Shown here piece after piece: positions 1-10,816 of a stretch of DNA of 23,227 nt. Location: NCBI GenBank assembly GCA_964553375.1, contig CAZKKN010000028.1:1-23227 (forward strand), written 5' to 3'. This DNA is from UBA9715 sp964553375. Its GTDB lineage: Bacteria; Actinomycetota; Coriobacteriia; Coriobacteriales; Eggerthellaceae. The translations under genes were made by a program, and so were the position numbers. Position 1 is the first letter of the stretch; the number at the start of each line of letters is the position of its first letter. The notes under the pieces are model-generated. The model was not told the DNA's origin. It ran no database searches and was given only the letters and a program-made list of their open reading frames with translations.

Positions 1-1
1 G

Positions 2-3085
<3,084 letters not shown>

Positions 3086-3105
3086 GGTCTGAGCGCTTCA
3101 AAGGA

Positions 3106-3138
3106 CAAGGCCGCCTCGTTTCGAGACGGCCTTGTTTG
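3106..3138 (+). terminator. Intrinsic terminator after rpoC
   Basis: A 13-bp stem with one mismatch pairs 3106-3118 (CAAGGCCGCCTCG) with 3122-3134 (CGAGACGGCCTTG) around a TTT loop, followed by TTTGAATT. It starts 20 bases after the rpoC stop. The T-tract is short, but stem length and position fit termination of the rpoBC transcript. It ends only 14 bases before the next start codon, so hisE is read either by read-through or from a promoter overlapping this hairpin. Confidence 0.8.
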
Positions 3139-3152
3139 AATTAGACCGCTGA

Positions 3153-3584
3153 ATGGAAGAAGGACCTGTGGCCTGCAAGTACTACATCCCCGATGGCGCT
3201 TCGGCGCCTGGTTCGCAGATAGGCGCGACCCTTGAGGCGCTGGCTGCCACCATCCGCCAACGACGCTCGGCCGGAGAGGAGAGCTATTCATGCCAGCTGC
3301 TCACCGGGCCTGCGGACGCACCGCTGAAGAAGCTCATGGAGGAAGCGGGGGAGGTGGCATTGGCGGCCAAGGATCTGGAAGCCGTTAGCGGTGAGGGGCG
3401 TGATGCGCTGCTCGACCACCTCCGCTATGAGAGCGCGGATGTGGTCTATCACTTACTGGTGGTGCTGGAGCGCTATGGCATAGGGATCGATGAGCTTGCA
3501 GCCGAACTGAACAGCCGCATGACCGAGGCAGAGCGTCCTGTCGGTGCGGCGCTCATCCGGGACGGGCATATCAACAGGGGGTAG
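3153..3584 (+). CDS. hisE: Phosphoribosyl-ATP pyrophosphatase (HisE-like)
   Basis: HisE hydrolyses phosphoribosyl-ATP to phosphoribosyl-AMP and pyrophosphate, the second step of histidine synthesis, in the cytoplasm. The 143-residue product has the family pattern: a SYSCQLLTGP segment (compare SYTxxL), the helix KKLMEEAGEVALAAKD with metal-binding glutamates (about 60-75), and ESADVVYHLLVVL (about 93-105) with the second acidic motif and its YH pair. The chain is longer than many HisE proteins (about 90-110 residues) because of an N-terminal lead and a C-terminal extension. No clear ribosome site precedes ATG 3153; GTG 3168 has AAGGA only three bases upstream, so the start is uncertain. No other his gene is in the window. 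Its stop lies four bases before glmM. A broader MazG-like house-cleaning role is the alternative, but the spacing of motifs favours HisE. Confidence 0.85.
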   Translation: MEEGPVACKYYIPDGASAPGSQIGATLEALAATIRQRRSAGEESYSCQLLTGPADAPLKKLMEEAGEVALAAKDLEAVSGEGRDALLDHLRYESADVVYHLLVVLERYGIGIDELAAELNSRMTEAERPVGAALIRDGHINRG

Positions 3585-3588
3585 TGCT

Positions 3589-4944
3589 GTGGGAAGATTA
3601 TTCGGAACAGATGGCGTGCGGGGCATTGCCAATGCGGAGCTCACCTGCCAGCTAGCCTATCGATTGGGCCAAGCGGCGGCGGTGTTCCTCGGTCCCCAGA
3701 TCGTCATAGGCAGGGATACGCGCGTATCAGGCCCCATGTTGGAGGCGGCAGCGGCCGCGGGCGTGATGAGCGCTGGTGGCACGGCGCTTCGGGCCGGCGT
3801 GATACCCACTCCGGGCGTGGCTTTCCTGGTACGTGACGGCTATGCCGATGGCGGTCTCGTCATATCGGCTTCCCATAACCCGCCGGAATACAATGGCATC
3901 AAGCTCTTCGATGACCAGGGCTTCAAACTCCCCGATGAAACGGAAGACGCCATAGAGGATTTCATCCTGGCCGGTGGTTTGGAAGCCACCGATGGCCCCG
4001 AAGGCCAACAGCTGGCTGTAGGGGAGGCGGTAGGTGACACCATGGTGCTGGGAGATGCGGTGCAACGCTATGTGCGCCATGCCGTGAAAAGCGTCAAGGA
4101 CCAGGGCATGGACCTCTCCGGTTTGCATATCGCCTTGGATGTGGGCCACGGAGCCTCCACCAGCACCAGTGCCTGGGCCTTCCGCGAGCTGGGTGCAGAA
4201 GTGACTTGCATCAATGATGATTTCAACGGCTGCGACATCAACGTAGGCTGCGGTTCCACGCATCTTGAGCCGCTGGCCCAGCTGATGGAGGAAAGCGGTG
4301 CCGACATAGGGGTTGCCCACGATGGCGATGCCGACCGCGTCATGCTCATGACACCCTCCGGCAAGGTGATCGATGGCGACTTCATGGCTGCAGCGTTGGC
4401 GTTGGACATGCGGGACCGCGGCGTGTTGGCCAACAACACCGTGGTGAGCACCGTGATGTGCAACCTCGGATTCACCGTGGCCATGGCCCGGGCAGGCATC
4501 CAGGTGGTGCAGACCTCCGTAGGAGACCGTTACGTGCTGGAGGAGATGCGCGCCCATGGCCACCGCATCGGCGGTGAGCAATCGGGGCATATGATCCTCT
4601 TGGATTACAACTCCACCGGCGATGGCTTGGTCACCGCCTGCCAATACCTGGCCGCCCTTAAGCGCTCGGGGAAATCCGTGGAGGAGTTCGCTTCGGTGAT
4701 GGAGCGGTTCCCCCAAACCCTGATCAATGTCCCTGTGACTGACAAAGGGGCTTTGGACTACTGCGATGCCATCCGCCAAGCGACGGATGAATTCCAGGAG
4801 AAGCTTGGCGACGAAGGGCGCATACTCATCCGCCCCAGCGGCACAGAGCCGCTCGTGCGCGTGATGGTGGAGGCGAAATCCGCCGCCATAGCCGAGGAAG
4901 TGGCGCAATCCTTAGCCCAGGTGGTAGAGCGCGAACTGGGCTAA
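3589..4944 (+). CDS. glmM: Phosphoglucosamine mutase
   Basis: GlmM interconverts glucosamine-6-phosphate and glucosamine-1-phosphate, the precursor of UDP-GlcNAc for peptidoglycan, in the cytoplasm. From GTG 3589 the product is 451 residues, the usual family length, and opens with the typical GRLFGTDGVRG. AGGGGG at 3575-3580 lies eight bases upstream. ATG 3544 in the same frame overlaps hisE and would add 15 non-family residues, so it is rejected. The phosphoserine loop SASHNP is at 93-98 (S95 the phosphorylated serine), the metal loop DGDADR at 245-250, and the C-terminal phosphate-binding RPSGTEPLVRV near 420. It follows hisE by four bases and is probably co-transcribed with it. It converges on ppk1, 41 bases away. 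All catalytic motifs are intact. Confidence 0.96.
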   Translation: MGRLFGTDGVRGIANAELTCQLAYRLGQAAAVFLGPQIVIGRDTRVSGPMLEAAAAAGVMSAGGTALRAGVIPTPGVAFLVRDGYADGGLVISASHNPPEYNGIKLFDDQGFKLPDETEDAIEDFILAGGLEATDGPEGQQLAVGEAVGDTMVLGDAVQRYVRHAVKSVKDQGMDLSGLHIALDVGHGASTSTSAWAFRELGAEVTCINDDFNGCDINVGCGSTHLEPLAQLMEESGADIGVAHDGDADRVMLMTPSGKVIDGDFMAAALALDMRDRGVLANNTVVSTVMCNLGFTVAMARAGIQVVQTSVGDRYVLEEMRAHGHRIGGEQSGHMILLDYNSTGDGLVTACQYLAALKRSGKSVEEFASVMERFPQTLINVPVTDKGALDYCDAIRQATDEFQEKLGDEGRILIRPSGTEPLVRVMVEAKSAAIAEEVAQSLAQVVERELG

Positions 4945-4990
4945 GGCCGTTAGGGCCGCCTTGGTTTCAGGCTAACCTGTTTCCTTTATT
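4943..4990 (+). terminator. Possible terminator region between convergent glmM and ppk1
   Basis: The 41-base gap between the two convergent stops holds short imperfect dyads: AAGGC (4943-4947) with GCCTT (4958-4962), and GTTAG (4949-4953) with CTAAC (4972-4976). The latter is followed on the + strand by the T-rich stretch CTGTTTCCTTTATTT. The stems are only five base pairs, so this is a weak call, supported mainly by the convergent gene order. Confidence 0.3.
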
Positions 4991-7898
4991 TCCTGTGTCG
5001 GCGGAAGAGCCCCCCGCGCTTTTGCGGCGGCATGTTGATCTGCTGGTCCTGCTGGGCGAAGAAGCCCCCTTCGTCTTCCCCTTGACGTTCGTTCACCATG
5101 CGGTCGGCCTGGGGGTTGGTGGGCAGTATCTCGCCGATGCGCATCTCGGTAAGGCCTGCAGCCTCGGCCATGGCGGCCTGGTTGGCAGCGACGGCTTGGG
5201 CGTTCGCTGCCGCATTGAGCTGGGCGCGCAGAGCCGATAAGCGCATCGCGGCCTCCCGGGCATCCTGTTCGTCGTTAGGCACCAGCGGCACCACGAAGTC
5301 CTCTTCCTCAACTGCGACATCCTGGGGAGCGGCACTCGCATCCTGGGTCTCCCGAGGGTCTGCTGGGACGAGGTTCTTCTGAGCGAACTCCTCGACCATC
5401 TGCGCCGAGGGCTCGATCTGTTGGTCATAGAGGCTTTCCTCTGCAGGTTCAGGGCGGTTTTCCTGGGATGCAGCCCACGCCGAATCGCTCGGCGCGTCCT
5501 CACTGGACGAAGCAGCGGCGACTTCGGCGCCGCCTTCCCTCAAGAGCGGCTTGCTCACTTCCCAGGCAGCCAATTGGGCCTGGTTGATCAACGCCTCCTG
5601 GGAGTCGTAGGGAGGTTCGGGATTGCCCTCGGCATCCAATTCGCAGAAGGCCCGCAAGGGCGTATAGGTGCCGTTGGGCCGCAACTCGCGCAATTTGGCG
5701 GTATCGTGCATGCAGATGCTTATATAGGTGAGGATGCGGCGCTTTATGTCAGGGTCGTTCACCGGCCACGCTATCTCCACCCGTTTGTTCAGGTTGCGCG
5801 TCATGAGGTCTGCGCTGGAAAGGTAGATGGAGCATTTCTCGCCGATGCCGAAGCAATAGATGCGGCTGTGTTCCAGCAGTCTGCCCACCAGCGACACGAT
5901 GCGCACATTGGCCGTTTCGCCGTCTATGTGGGGCAACATGCAGGAGATTCCGCGCACGAACAGGGTGATCTTCACGCCGGCTTGAGAGGCCTCGGCGATC
6001 TTCTCGATCACTTCCTTGTCGGTTATGGAGTTGGTTTTAAGGAATATGGCGGCGGGTTTCCCGGCTTGGGCAAGGGCGATCTGCCCATCAATCTCCGCCA
6101 TGATGCGCTGCTTGATCTGAAGCGGTGCTACCACCAGCTCGTTGTAGGAATCGGAGAGGTTCTCCAACTGCATGTTGCGGAAGAACGCCAGCGCATCCAG
6201 CCCGAAGGCCTCGTTGCAGGTGATGAAACTCAGGTCGGTGTAGAGCCGGGCCGTCTTCTCGTTGTAGTTGCCGGTTCCCAGCTGGGTTATGTATTGCAGG
6301 GAGCCATCGGGCAAACGGCGGATGATGCAGCATATCTTGGAGTGCACCTTGTAATCGCGAAAACCGTAGAGAACGTTGCATCCGGCCTGCTCGAAGCGTT
6401 GGGACCACTCTATGTTATTGCTTTCATCGAAACGCGCCCGCAGTTCGAAGAGCGCCGTTACCTCCTTGCCCGCCTCGGCTGCGGCGATGAGCGCATCGGC
6501 CAGGTTGGAGTGGCTTGCCAGGCGGTAGAGGGTGATCTTTATGGAGATCACGCTGGGATCGGCTGCGGCCTCACGCAGAAGCTGCACGAAGGGATCCATG
6601 GATTCATAGGGATAGAAGAGCAGCGTGTCCTTGGCTGCCACCTGCTCGATTATAGGCAGATTGCGATCGAAGCAGGTGGGCCATGCCGGGGTGAAGGGCT
6701 CGTAGCGAAGCTCCTCGCGTTTCTTCGGTGAGACATGCTCGTCAAGTCCCCAGGTGAAACCCATATCCAGCGGCACTGTGGTGCTATAGACCTGGTAACG
6801 CTTCAGGTGCAACTTCTTCAGCATGTGCTTTTCCATCACCGGGGAGAGCGGCCGCTCGCATTCCAGGCGCACCGGGGCCAGGCGCGAGCGCTGCTTCAGC
6901 AGGCGTTTCATGTGCTCGCGGTAATCGTCGTCCAGCTCGTCGCCGCCTTGGCTCGCATCCAGGTCCGCATTGCGGGTCACGCAGATCACGTTGGTGTGCT
7001 TGATCTTGTACATGGAGAATATCTCCGGCACGAACATCTCGATGGCATGCTCCAGCAAGATGAACTGGAATCCGCGTCCCGGCAGGGGTATCACCCGGTC
7101 GCACTGGTGGGGCAGGGGTATGAGCCCCAAAACCACCCCGTCGGCGCCGCCTTTCTCCTTCTTGGAGCCTTTGGAGCGCTTCTTTTTCTTCTTCTCCTTA
7201 TCCGGCGCATCGGTTTCGTCATCCAAACGCACCAGGATGTAGAGCTTGCCGTTCTCCAGATGGGGGAAGGGGTGGCGGGAGTTGATGATCTGGGGGGAGA
7301 GGAATGGCTCGATATTGTGTTTCACCAGTCCGTAAAGGTAGTTCTTCTGCTCTTCCGAGACATCGCCGGGGCGCAGATGGCGGATGCCCTGCTGGGCCAG
7401 AAGCCCGCGGACGTGCTCGTAGGTGGATTCCTGGATGGAGTAGAGCTCGTGGCAGCGGTCATAGATCGCCCGCAGCTGCTCTTTCACCGTCATGCCCGTT
7501 TTCGCATCGGTCACCGGCGGTTTGATATAGGAGAGGTCGGTGAGGCTCCCCACGCGCACCATGAAGAATTCCTGCAGGTTGGAGCTGAAGATGGAGATGA
7601 AATTCAGCCGATCGAGAAGCGGTACTGAGTCATCGGCGCCTTGGTCTAACACGCGCTCGTTGAAGGTGAGCCAGGAAAGCTCGCGATTCTGCATGTAGGG
7701 ATTAGCCGCTGCCTCGCCGGCCTTTCCGTAGGAGTCCTCGAAGCCGAAGGCATCAGGCTGCTCGAATGCCTTCTCCTTGTCCGCCGGGCGAGCCGCAGCA
7801 TTGTCGATCTCGTTGAGCATGCGCCGCAATTCCTCAGGATCCACGCCTAAGGGGATATCCGAATATACAGGTTGTTCTTCTAAGCGATTGCCATCCAT
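4986..7898 (-). CDS. ppk1: Polyphosphate kinase 1 with a long C-terminal extension
   Basis: PPK1 reversibly polymerises the gamma phosphate of ATP into inorganic polyphosphate. The 970-residue product is much longer than the usual 690-720. The N domain opens with NRELSWLTFNERVL (71-84) and SSNLQEFF (105-112). The catalytic core has KVHSK with autophosphorylated H519, GTGNYNEKTARLYTD (541-555), LEHSRI with the second histidine H677, and LSSADLMTRNLNKRVE (693-708). Two parts are unusual: a lysine-rich insert (233-249) inside the head domain, and a tail of about 215 residues (755-970) rich in Ala, Glu and Gln that ends in a basic KRGGLFRRHRK. The start is supported by AGGAGG (7913-7908) nine bases upstream of the ATG. 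It is divergent from the polyphosphate:AMP phosphotransferase gene across a 185-base gap. The core is certain; the function of the tail is unknown. Confidence 0.96.
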   Translation of the reverse strand: MDGNRLEEQPVYSDIPLGVDPEELRRMLNEIDNAAARPADKEKAFEQPDAFGFEDSYGKAGEAAANPYMQNRELSWLTFNERVLDQGADDSVPLLDRLNFISIFSSNLQEFFMVRVGSLTDLSYIKPPVTDAKTGMTVKEQLRAIYDRCHELYSIQESTYEHVRGLLAQQGIRHLRPGDVSEEQKNYLYGLVKHNIEPFLSPQIINSRHPFPHLENGKLYILVRLDDETDAPDKEKKKKKRSKGSKKEKGGADGVVLGLIPLPHQCDRVIPLPGRGFQFILLEHAIEMFVPEIFSMYKIKHTNVICVTRNADLDASQGGDELDDDYREHMKRLLKQRSRLAPVRLECERPLSPVMEKHMLKKLHLKRYQVYSTTVPLDMGFTWGLDEHVSPKKREELRYEPFTPAWPTCFDRNLPIIEQVAAKDTLLFYPYESMDPFVQLLREAAADPSVISIKITLYRLASHSNLADALIAAAEAGKEVTALFELRARFDESNNIEWSQRFEQAGCNVLYGFRDYKVHSKICCIIRRLPDGSLQYITQLGTGNYNEKTARLYTDLSFITCNEAFGLDALAFFRNMQLENLSDSYNELVVAPLQIKQRIMAEIDGQIALAQAGKPAAIFLKTNSITDKEVIEKIAEASQAGVKITLFVRGISCMLPHIDGETANVRIVSLVGRLLEHSRIYCFGIGEKCSIYLSSADLMTRNLNKRVEIAWPVNDPDIKRRILTYISICMHDTAKLRELRPNGTYTPLRAFCELDAEGNPEPPYDSQEALINQAQLAAWEVSKPLLREGGAEVAAASSSEDAPSDSAWAASQENRPEPAEESLYDQQIEPSAQMVEEFAQKNLVPADPRETQDASAAPQDVAVEEEDFVVPLVPNDEQDAREAAMRLSALRAQLNAAANAQAVAANQAAMAEAAGLTEMRIGEILPTNPQADRMVNERQGEDEGGFFAQQDQQINMPPQKRGGLFRRHRK

Positions 7899-7939
7899 GG
7901 GGGTTTTCCTCCTGCGTTTCGGTTTTCGCAGCAGCTTTC

Positions 7940-7968
7940 ACTATAGCGCATGGGCAGGCCGCTTTCTA
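7940..7968 (-). promoter_or_regulatory. Candidate ppk1 promoter
   Basis: On the - strand, TAGAAA (7968-7963, four of six matches to the -35 consensus) is separated by 17 bases from TATAGT (7945-7940, five of six matches to the -10). This would give a leader of about 35 bases carrying the AGGAGG ribosome site. Spacing and position fit a housekeeping-sigma promoter. Confidence 0.5.
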
Positions 7969-8083
7969 TGCGTTATGTGCGGTTGACAAGGGCCTGTTAG
8001 CAACATTTCGTTAATTCGGGAGAGGAAGCGGCGGGGCGGGGGACAATAGGGTAACATTGAAAGGTGAGACGAAAGGACTGGCC
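7969..8083 (+). promoter_or_regulatory. Upstream region of the polyphosphate:AMP phosphotransferase gene
   Basis: The rest of the divergent gap holds a perfect -35 hexamer TTGACA (7983-7988), but no good -10 lies 16-18 bases downstream. GACAAT (8042-8047) or TAGGGT (8047-8052) could be -10 elements with weak -35 partners. A short dyad, TGTTAGCAACA (7995-8005), has four-base arms. The ribosome site AAAGGA (8072-8077) sits six bases before ATG 8084. A promoter must be here, because ppk1 is divergent, but its exact position is not resolved. Confidence 0.35.
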
Positions 8084-9847
8084 ATGTTGGAATCGGTGGA
8101 TTTCACCCAAGAAAAAGTCTCCAAGGATGAATACAAGACCCGCTATCGCGAGATGGTGAAGAAACTTGTGGTCCTGCAGCAGAAAGCCCGTGTGGCCGGG
8201 GTGGGTTTGGTGGTGCTCTTCGAAGGTTGGGGCGGCGCCGGCAAGGGCAGCAGGATCTCCGATCTGATGTATGAGCTAGATGCCCGTGCCACGTCGGTCC
8301 ATGTGACCGAGGACTTCAATGTGAAAGCAGCCGAGGATTTCCCCGGCCGTAAGTGGGGTGTGACCGGATATCACCCGGTCATGCAGGAGTTCTGGGCAAG
8401 CCTGGGTGAGCGCGGTACCATCACCTTCTACGATCGCGGCTGGTATACGGCCGCTATAGATCAGGCGCTCTTCGAGCTCTCCCATGGCCAGAAGGCCGCC
8501 TCCAAAGCATCGCTTGCCGCTCCATCCGGGCTCTTGGAGCGCGGCGCCTCCCAGGCCCGTGGCGAGTTCCACGGCGATGTGGTGGCGAGCTATCAGCGCA
8601 TGGCCCACGATTTCGAGAGGGAACTCGTAGACGACGGTTATGTGGTGGTGAAGCTCTTCGTCCATGTGTCCCAAGATGCGCAGAAGAACCGCATGAAGCG
8701 CCTGCGGGAGAATCCCAATACCGCCTGGCGCGTAAGCGACGAGAAGATGGAACAGGTCAAACATTACAAGCAAGCCTATAAGCTCTATGACCGTCTGCTG
8801 GAGACCACCAATTTCGACTTCGCACCCTGGACGCTTGTGAATGGCCAGGACAAACGCCTGGCGAACATGCAGATCGCCCAAGCGCTCATAGATGCCATAG
8901 AGCATGCCTTGGCGGCTCAGCCCGACCCAGCGGTTCTGGAAGCCCAGGCGCGGGCTCAGGAGAATTCCGCCGCAGCCACGAGGGAGCTTGCTTTTGCTGG
9001 AGAGGATGCACACGGCAGCCTGGCACCGGATGAGCCGGCCGAAGCCCGCTGGGAAGCCCAGGCGGCGCTTCAGAAGTCCCAGGCCCCACGCGGCTCAAAC
9101 TACATCATCATGGCGGGGTATCCTTCCATAGACCACAGCGTGGAGAAGCCCCGGATTGAAAGCGATGAGATTTACAAGAAGGAGCTGAGGCGCGAGCAGA
9201 AACGCTTAGGCCAGCTGGAGCTAGAGATGTATCGCAAGCGGGTGCCGCTCATCCTGATGTATGAGGGATGGGATGCAGCCGGCAAGGGCGGAAACATCAA
9301 ACGGGTCGCCCAAGCCCTGGATGCCAGAGCCTATACCATCTTCCCTTCGCCTGCACCCACCAAACCCGAGCTCATGCATCCGTTCCTTTGGCGTTATTGG
9401 ATCCGCTTGCCCAAGGCGGGTCATGTGGGGATCTATGACCGCAGCTGGTATGGCCGGGTGCTCGTGGAGCGCGTGGAGGGTTTCGCCAGCCCCGATCAGT
9501 GGGCCCGGGCCTACGACGAGATAAACTCCTTCGAGTGGCAACTCGTCCAATGGGGCGCCATATTGCTGAAGTTCTGGGTGGATGTCACCCCCGAAGAGCA
9601 GTTGCGCCGTTTCGAGGACCGCAAGCTGGACGCGTCGAAATCCTGGAAGATAACCGATGAGGATTGGCGCAATCGGGAGAAATACCCGTTGTACAAGCAG
9701 GCTGTGGACGACATGTTCCGCCTCACCTCCACCACCTTCGCCCCCTGGACGGTGCTTCAAAGCGATGACAAGAAATATGCGCGCATCCAAGCGCTCAAGG
9801 TGATCAACGATGCCCTTGAATCGCGTCTTCATAGGAGCCGCTCATGA
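8084..9847 (+). CDS. pap: Polyphosphate:AMP phosphotransferase (PPK2 family, two-domain)
   Basis: This enzyme type transfers phosphate from polyphosphate to AMP, making ADP. The 587-residue chain carries two PPK2 domains in tandem, as in the class II PAP enzymes of Pseudomonas and Acinetobacter (about 500 residues). The N-terminal copy has EGWGGAGKG (47-55) and DRGWY (117-121); the C-terminal copy has the canonical EGWDAAGKG (394-402) and DRSWY (452-456). In characterised fused PAPs the C-terminal domain is catalytic, which fits the altered motifs of copy one. An Ala/Glu-rich linker (about 280-335) accounts for the extra length. ATG 8084 is chosen because AAAGGA lies six bases upstream; TTG 8057 in the same frame lacks such a site. 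It is divergent from ppk1 and overlaps the sortase gene by four bases (ATGA). The PPK2 assignment is secure; the AMP rather than ADP or GDP preference is inferred from the two-domain architecture. Confidence 0.92.
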   Translation: MLESVDFTQEKVSKDEYKTRYREMVKKLVVLQQKARVAGVGLVVLFEGWGGAGKGSRISDLMYELDARATSVHVTEDFNVKAAEDFPGRKWGVTGYHPVMQEFWASLGERGTITFYDRGWYTAAIDQALFELSHGQKAASKASLAAPSGLLERGASQARGEFHGDVVASYQRMAHDFERELVDDGYVVVKLFVHVSQDAQKNRMKRLRENPNTAWRVSDEKMEQVKHYKQAYKLYDRLLETTNFDFAPWTLVNGQDKRLANMQIAQALIDAIEHALAAQPDPAVLEAQARAQENSAAATRELAFAGEDAHGSLAPDEPAEARWEAQAALQKSQAPRGSNYIIMAGYPSIDHSVEKPRIESDEIYKKELRREQKRLGQLELEMYRKRVPLILMYEGWDAAGKGGNIKRVAQALDARAYTIFPSPAPTKPELMHPFLWRYWIRLPKAGHVGIYDRSWYGRVLVERVEGFASPDQWARAYDEINSFEWQLVQWGAILLKFWVDVTPEEQLRRFEDRKLDASKSWKITDEDWRNREKYPLYKQAVDDMFRLTSTTFAPWTVLQSDDKKYARIQALKVINDALESRLHRSRS

Positions 9848-10791
9848 CGAAACGCCAAAACCCCCAGACCCCTCAAGGGGCCGCCAACGCCTACATGGAT
9901 TCGCTTCCCAAGCAGACGCGCCACACCATGCGCAAGAAAAGCGGCTGGCGGGCCGTGTTCATCATCGCCGTGATAGTGCTCTTGGTCTCTTTAGGGGCTT
10001 TGGGAGCCATCGCCCTCAGCTATTTCCAGGGCCAGCAGAAATACGAGAGCTTGGCCGAATACGTGGAGTCTGGAAGCGACCCCATGGAGGCCCGGATAGA
10101 TTGGGAGGGCCTGCGGGCGGTGAACCCCAACACCGTGGCCTGGGTCTATATCCCCAACACCTCCATCAACTATCCGGTGGTGCGCGGAGACGACAACGAT
10201 TATTACCTGAACCATGACTTCGAAGGCGATGAAGGCTGGCTTGCCAACTTCGGCACCATCTTCATGGACTACCGCAACCTGCCCAATTGGAGCGATCAGA
10301 GCTATTACCTGTACGGACATCACATGAACGACGGCTCCATGTTCGCAGACATCGCCGCCATGGCCGACCAAAGCCGCTTCGACGACGAGCGCATAGTGTA
10401 TCTCTATTCGCCTTCCGGCAATTTCAAGCTGCGCAGCTACTCGCTTATCCACTGCTCGGCAGACGACTCCCTGGTGCAGGTCATCTTCAATGACTCCCAG
10501 GAGATGGCCGCCTATGTGCAGGGGATAATCGATCAGTCCATCGTGAACGTGGGTGATATCCCTGCGGCTTCCCAGATCACCAAGAGCTTCGCGTTCTCCA
10601 CTTGCGATAATTATTCCGTGGGCCGCTTCGTGCTCTTCGCATACGTGGAGCAGACCACTGTGCGGGAGATGGGCGGTCGGCGCGTGGAGGCTCCCACCGG
10701 AACGGCGCAAAGCCAAGTGAGCGACATCCCCGTCCCCGATGAGGCGGCGGAGAAGATAGAGCAGGTGGCCGGAAACGGGTCCGCCGAATGA
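9844..10791 (+). CDS. Class B sortase
   Basis: Sortases are membrane-anchored cysteine transpeptidases that attach surface proteins to the cell wall. The 315-residue product has a basic N-terminus and one transmembrane segment (about 37-60), giving an N-in, C-out anchor. The catalytic domain has the class B style WVYIPNTSINYPVV (100-113), YYLNHDFEG, GTIFMDYRN (137-145), the catalytic histidine in YGHHMNDGSMF (H159), cysteine C254 in FSTCDN and arginine R261 in GRFVLFAYV. A flexible tail of about 40 residues follows. AGGAG lies eight bases upstream of the ATG, inside the end of the phosphotransferase gene. No LPxTG- or NPQTN-type substrate gene is in the window, so it may act as a housekeeping sortase. 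Its place between a polyphosphate enzyme and purM is unusual. Confidence 0.93.
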   Translation: MTKRQNPQTPQGAANAYMDSLPKQTRHTMRKKSGWRAVFIIAVIVLLVSLGALGAIALSYFQGQQKYESLAEYVESGSDPMEARIDWEGLRAVNPNTVAWVYIPNTSINYPVVRGDDNDYYLNHDFEGDEGWLANFGTIFMDYRNLPNWSDQSYYLYGHHMNDGSMFADIAAMADQSRFDDERIVYLYSPSGNFKLRSYSLIHCSADDSLVQVIFNDSQEMAAYVQGIIDQSIVNVGDIPAASQITKSFAFSTCDNYSVGRFVLFAYVEQTTVREMGGRRVEAPTGTAQSQVSDIPVPDEAAEKIEQVAGNGSAE

Positions 10792-10816
10792 CGGACGGAA
10801 GATAGAAGGGGAGGCT

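Noticed and set aside
3727..4908. Long - strand open frame opposite glmM
   Set aside because: Shadow of glmM; low-complexity His/Gly-rich translation with no domain.
5421..7628. Two long + strand open frames opposite ppk1
   Set aside because: They mirror the ppk1 codons, lack ribosome sites and family motifs, and ppk1 on the - strand has all catalytic residues.
7983..7988. TTGACA as a clear promoter for the phosphotransferase gene
   Set aside because: No acceptable -10 hexamer lies 16-18 bases downstream, so a perfect -35 alone is not enough.
9844..10791. Signal peptidase or other secreted protease instead of a sortase
   Set aside because: The His159, Cys254 and Arg261 triad and class B sequence blocks are complete.
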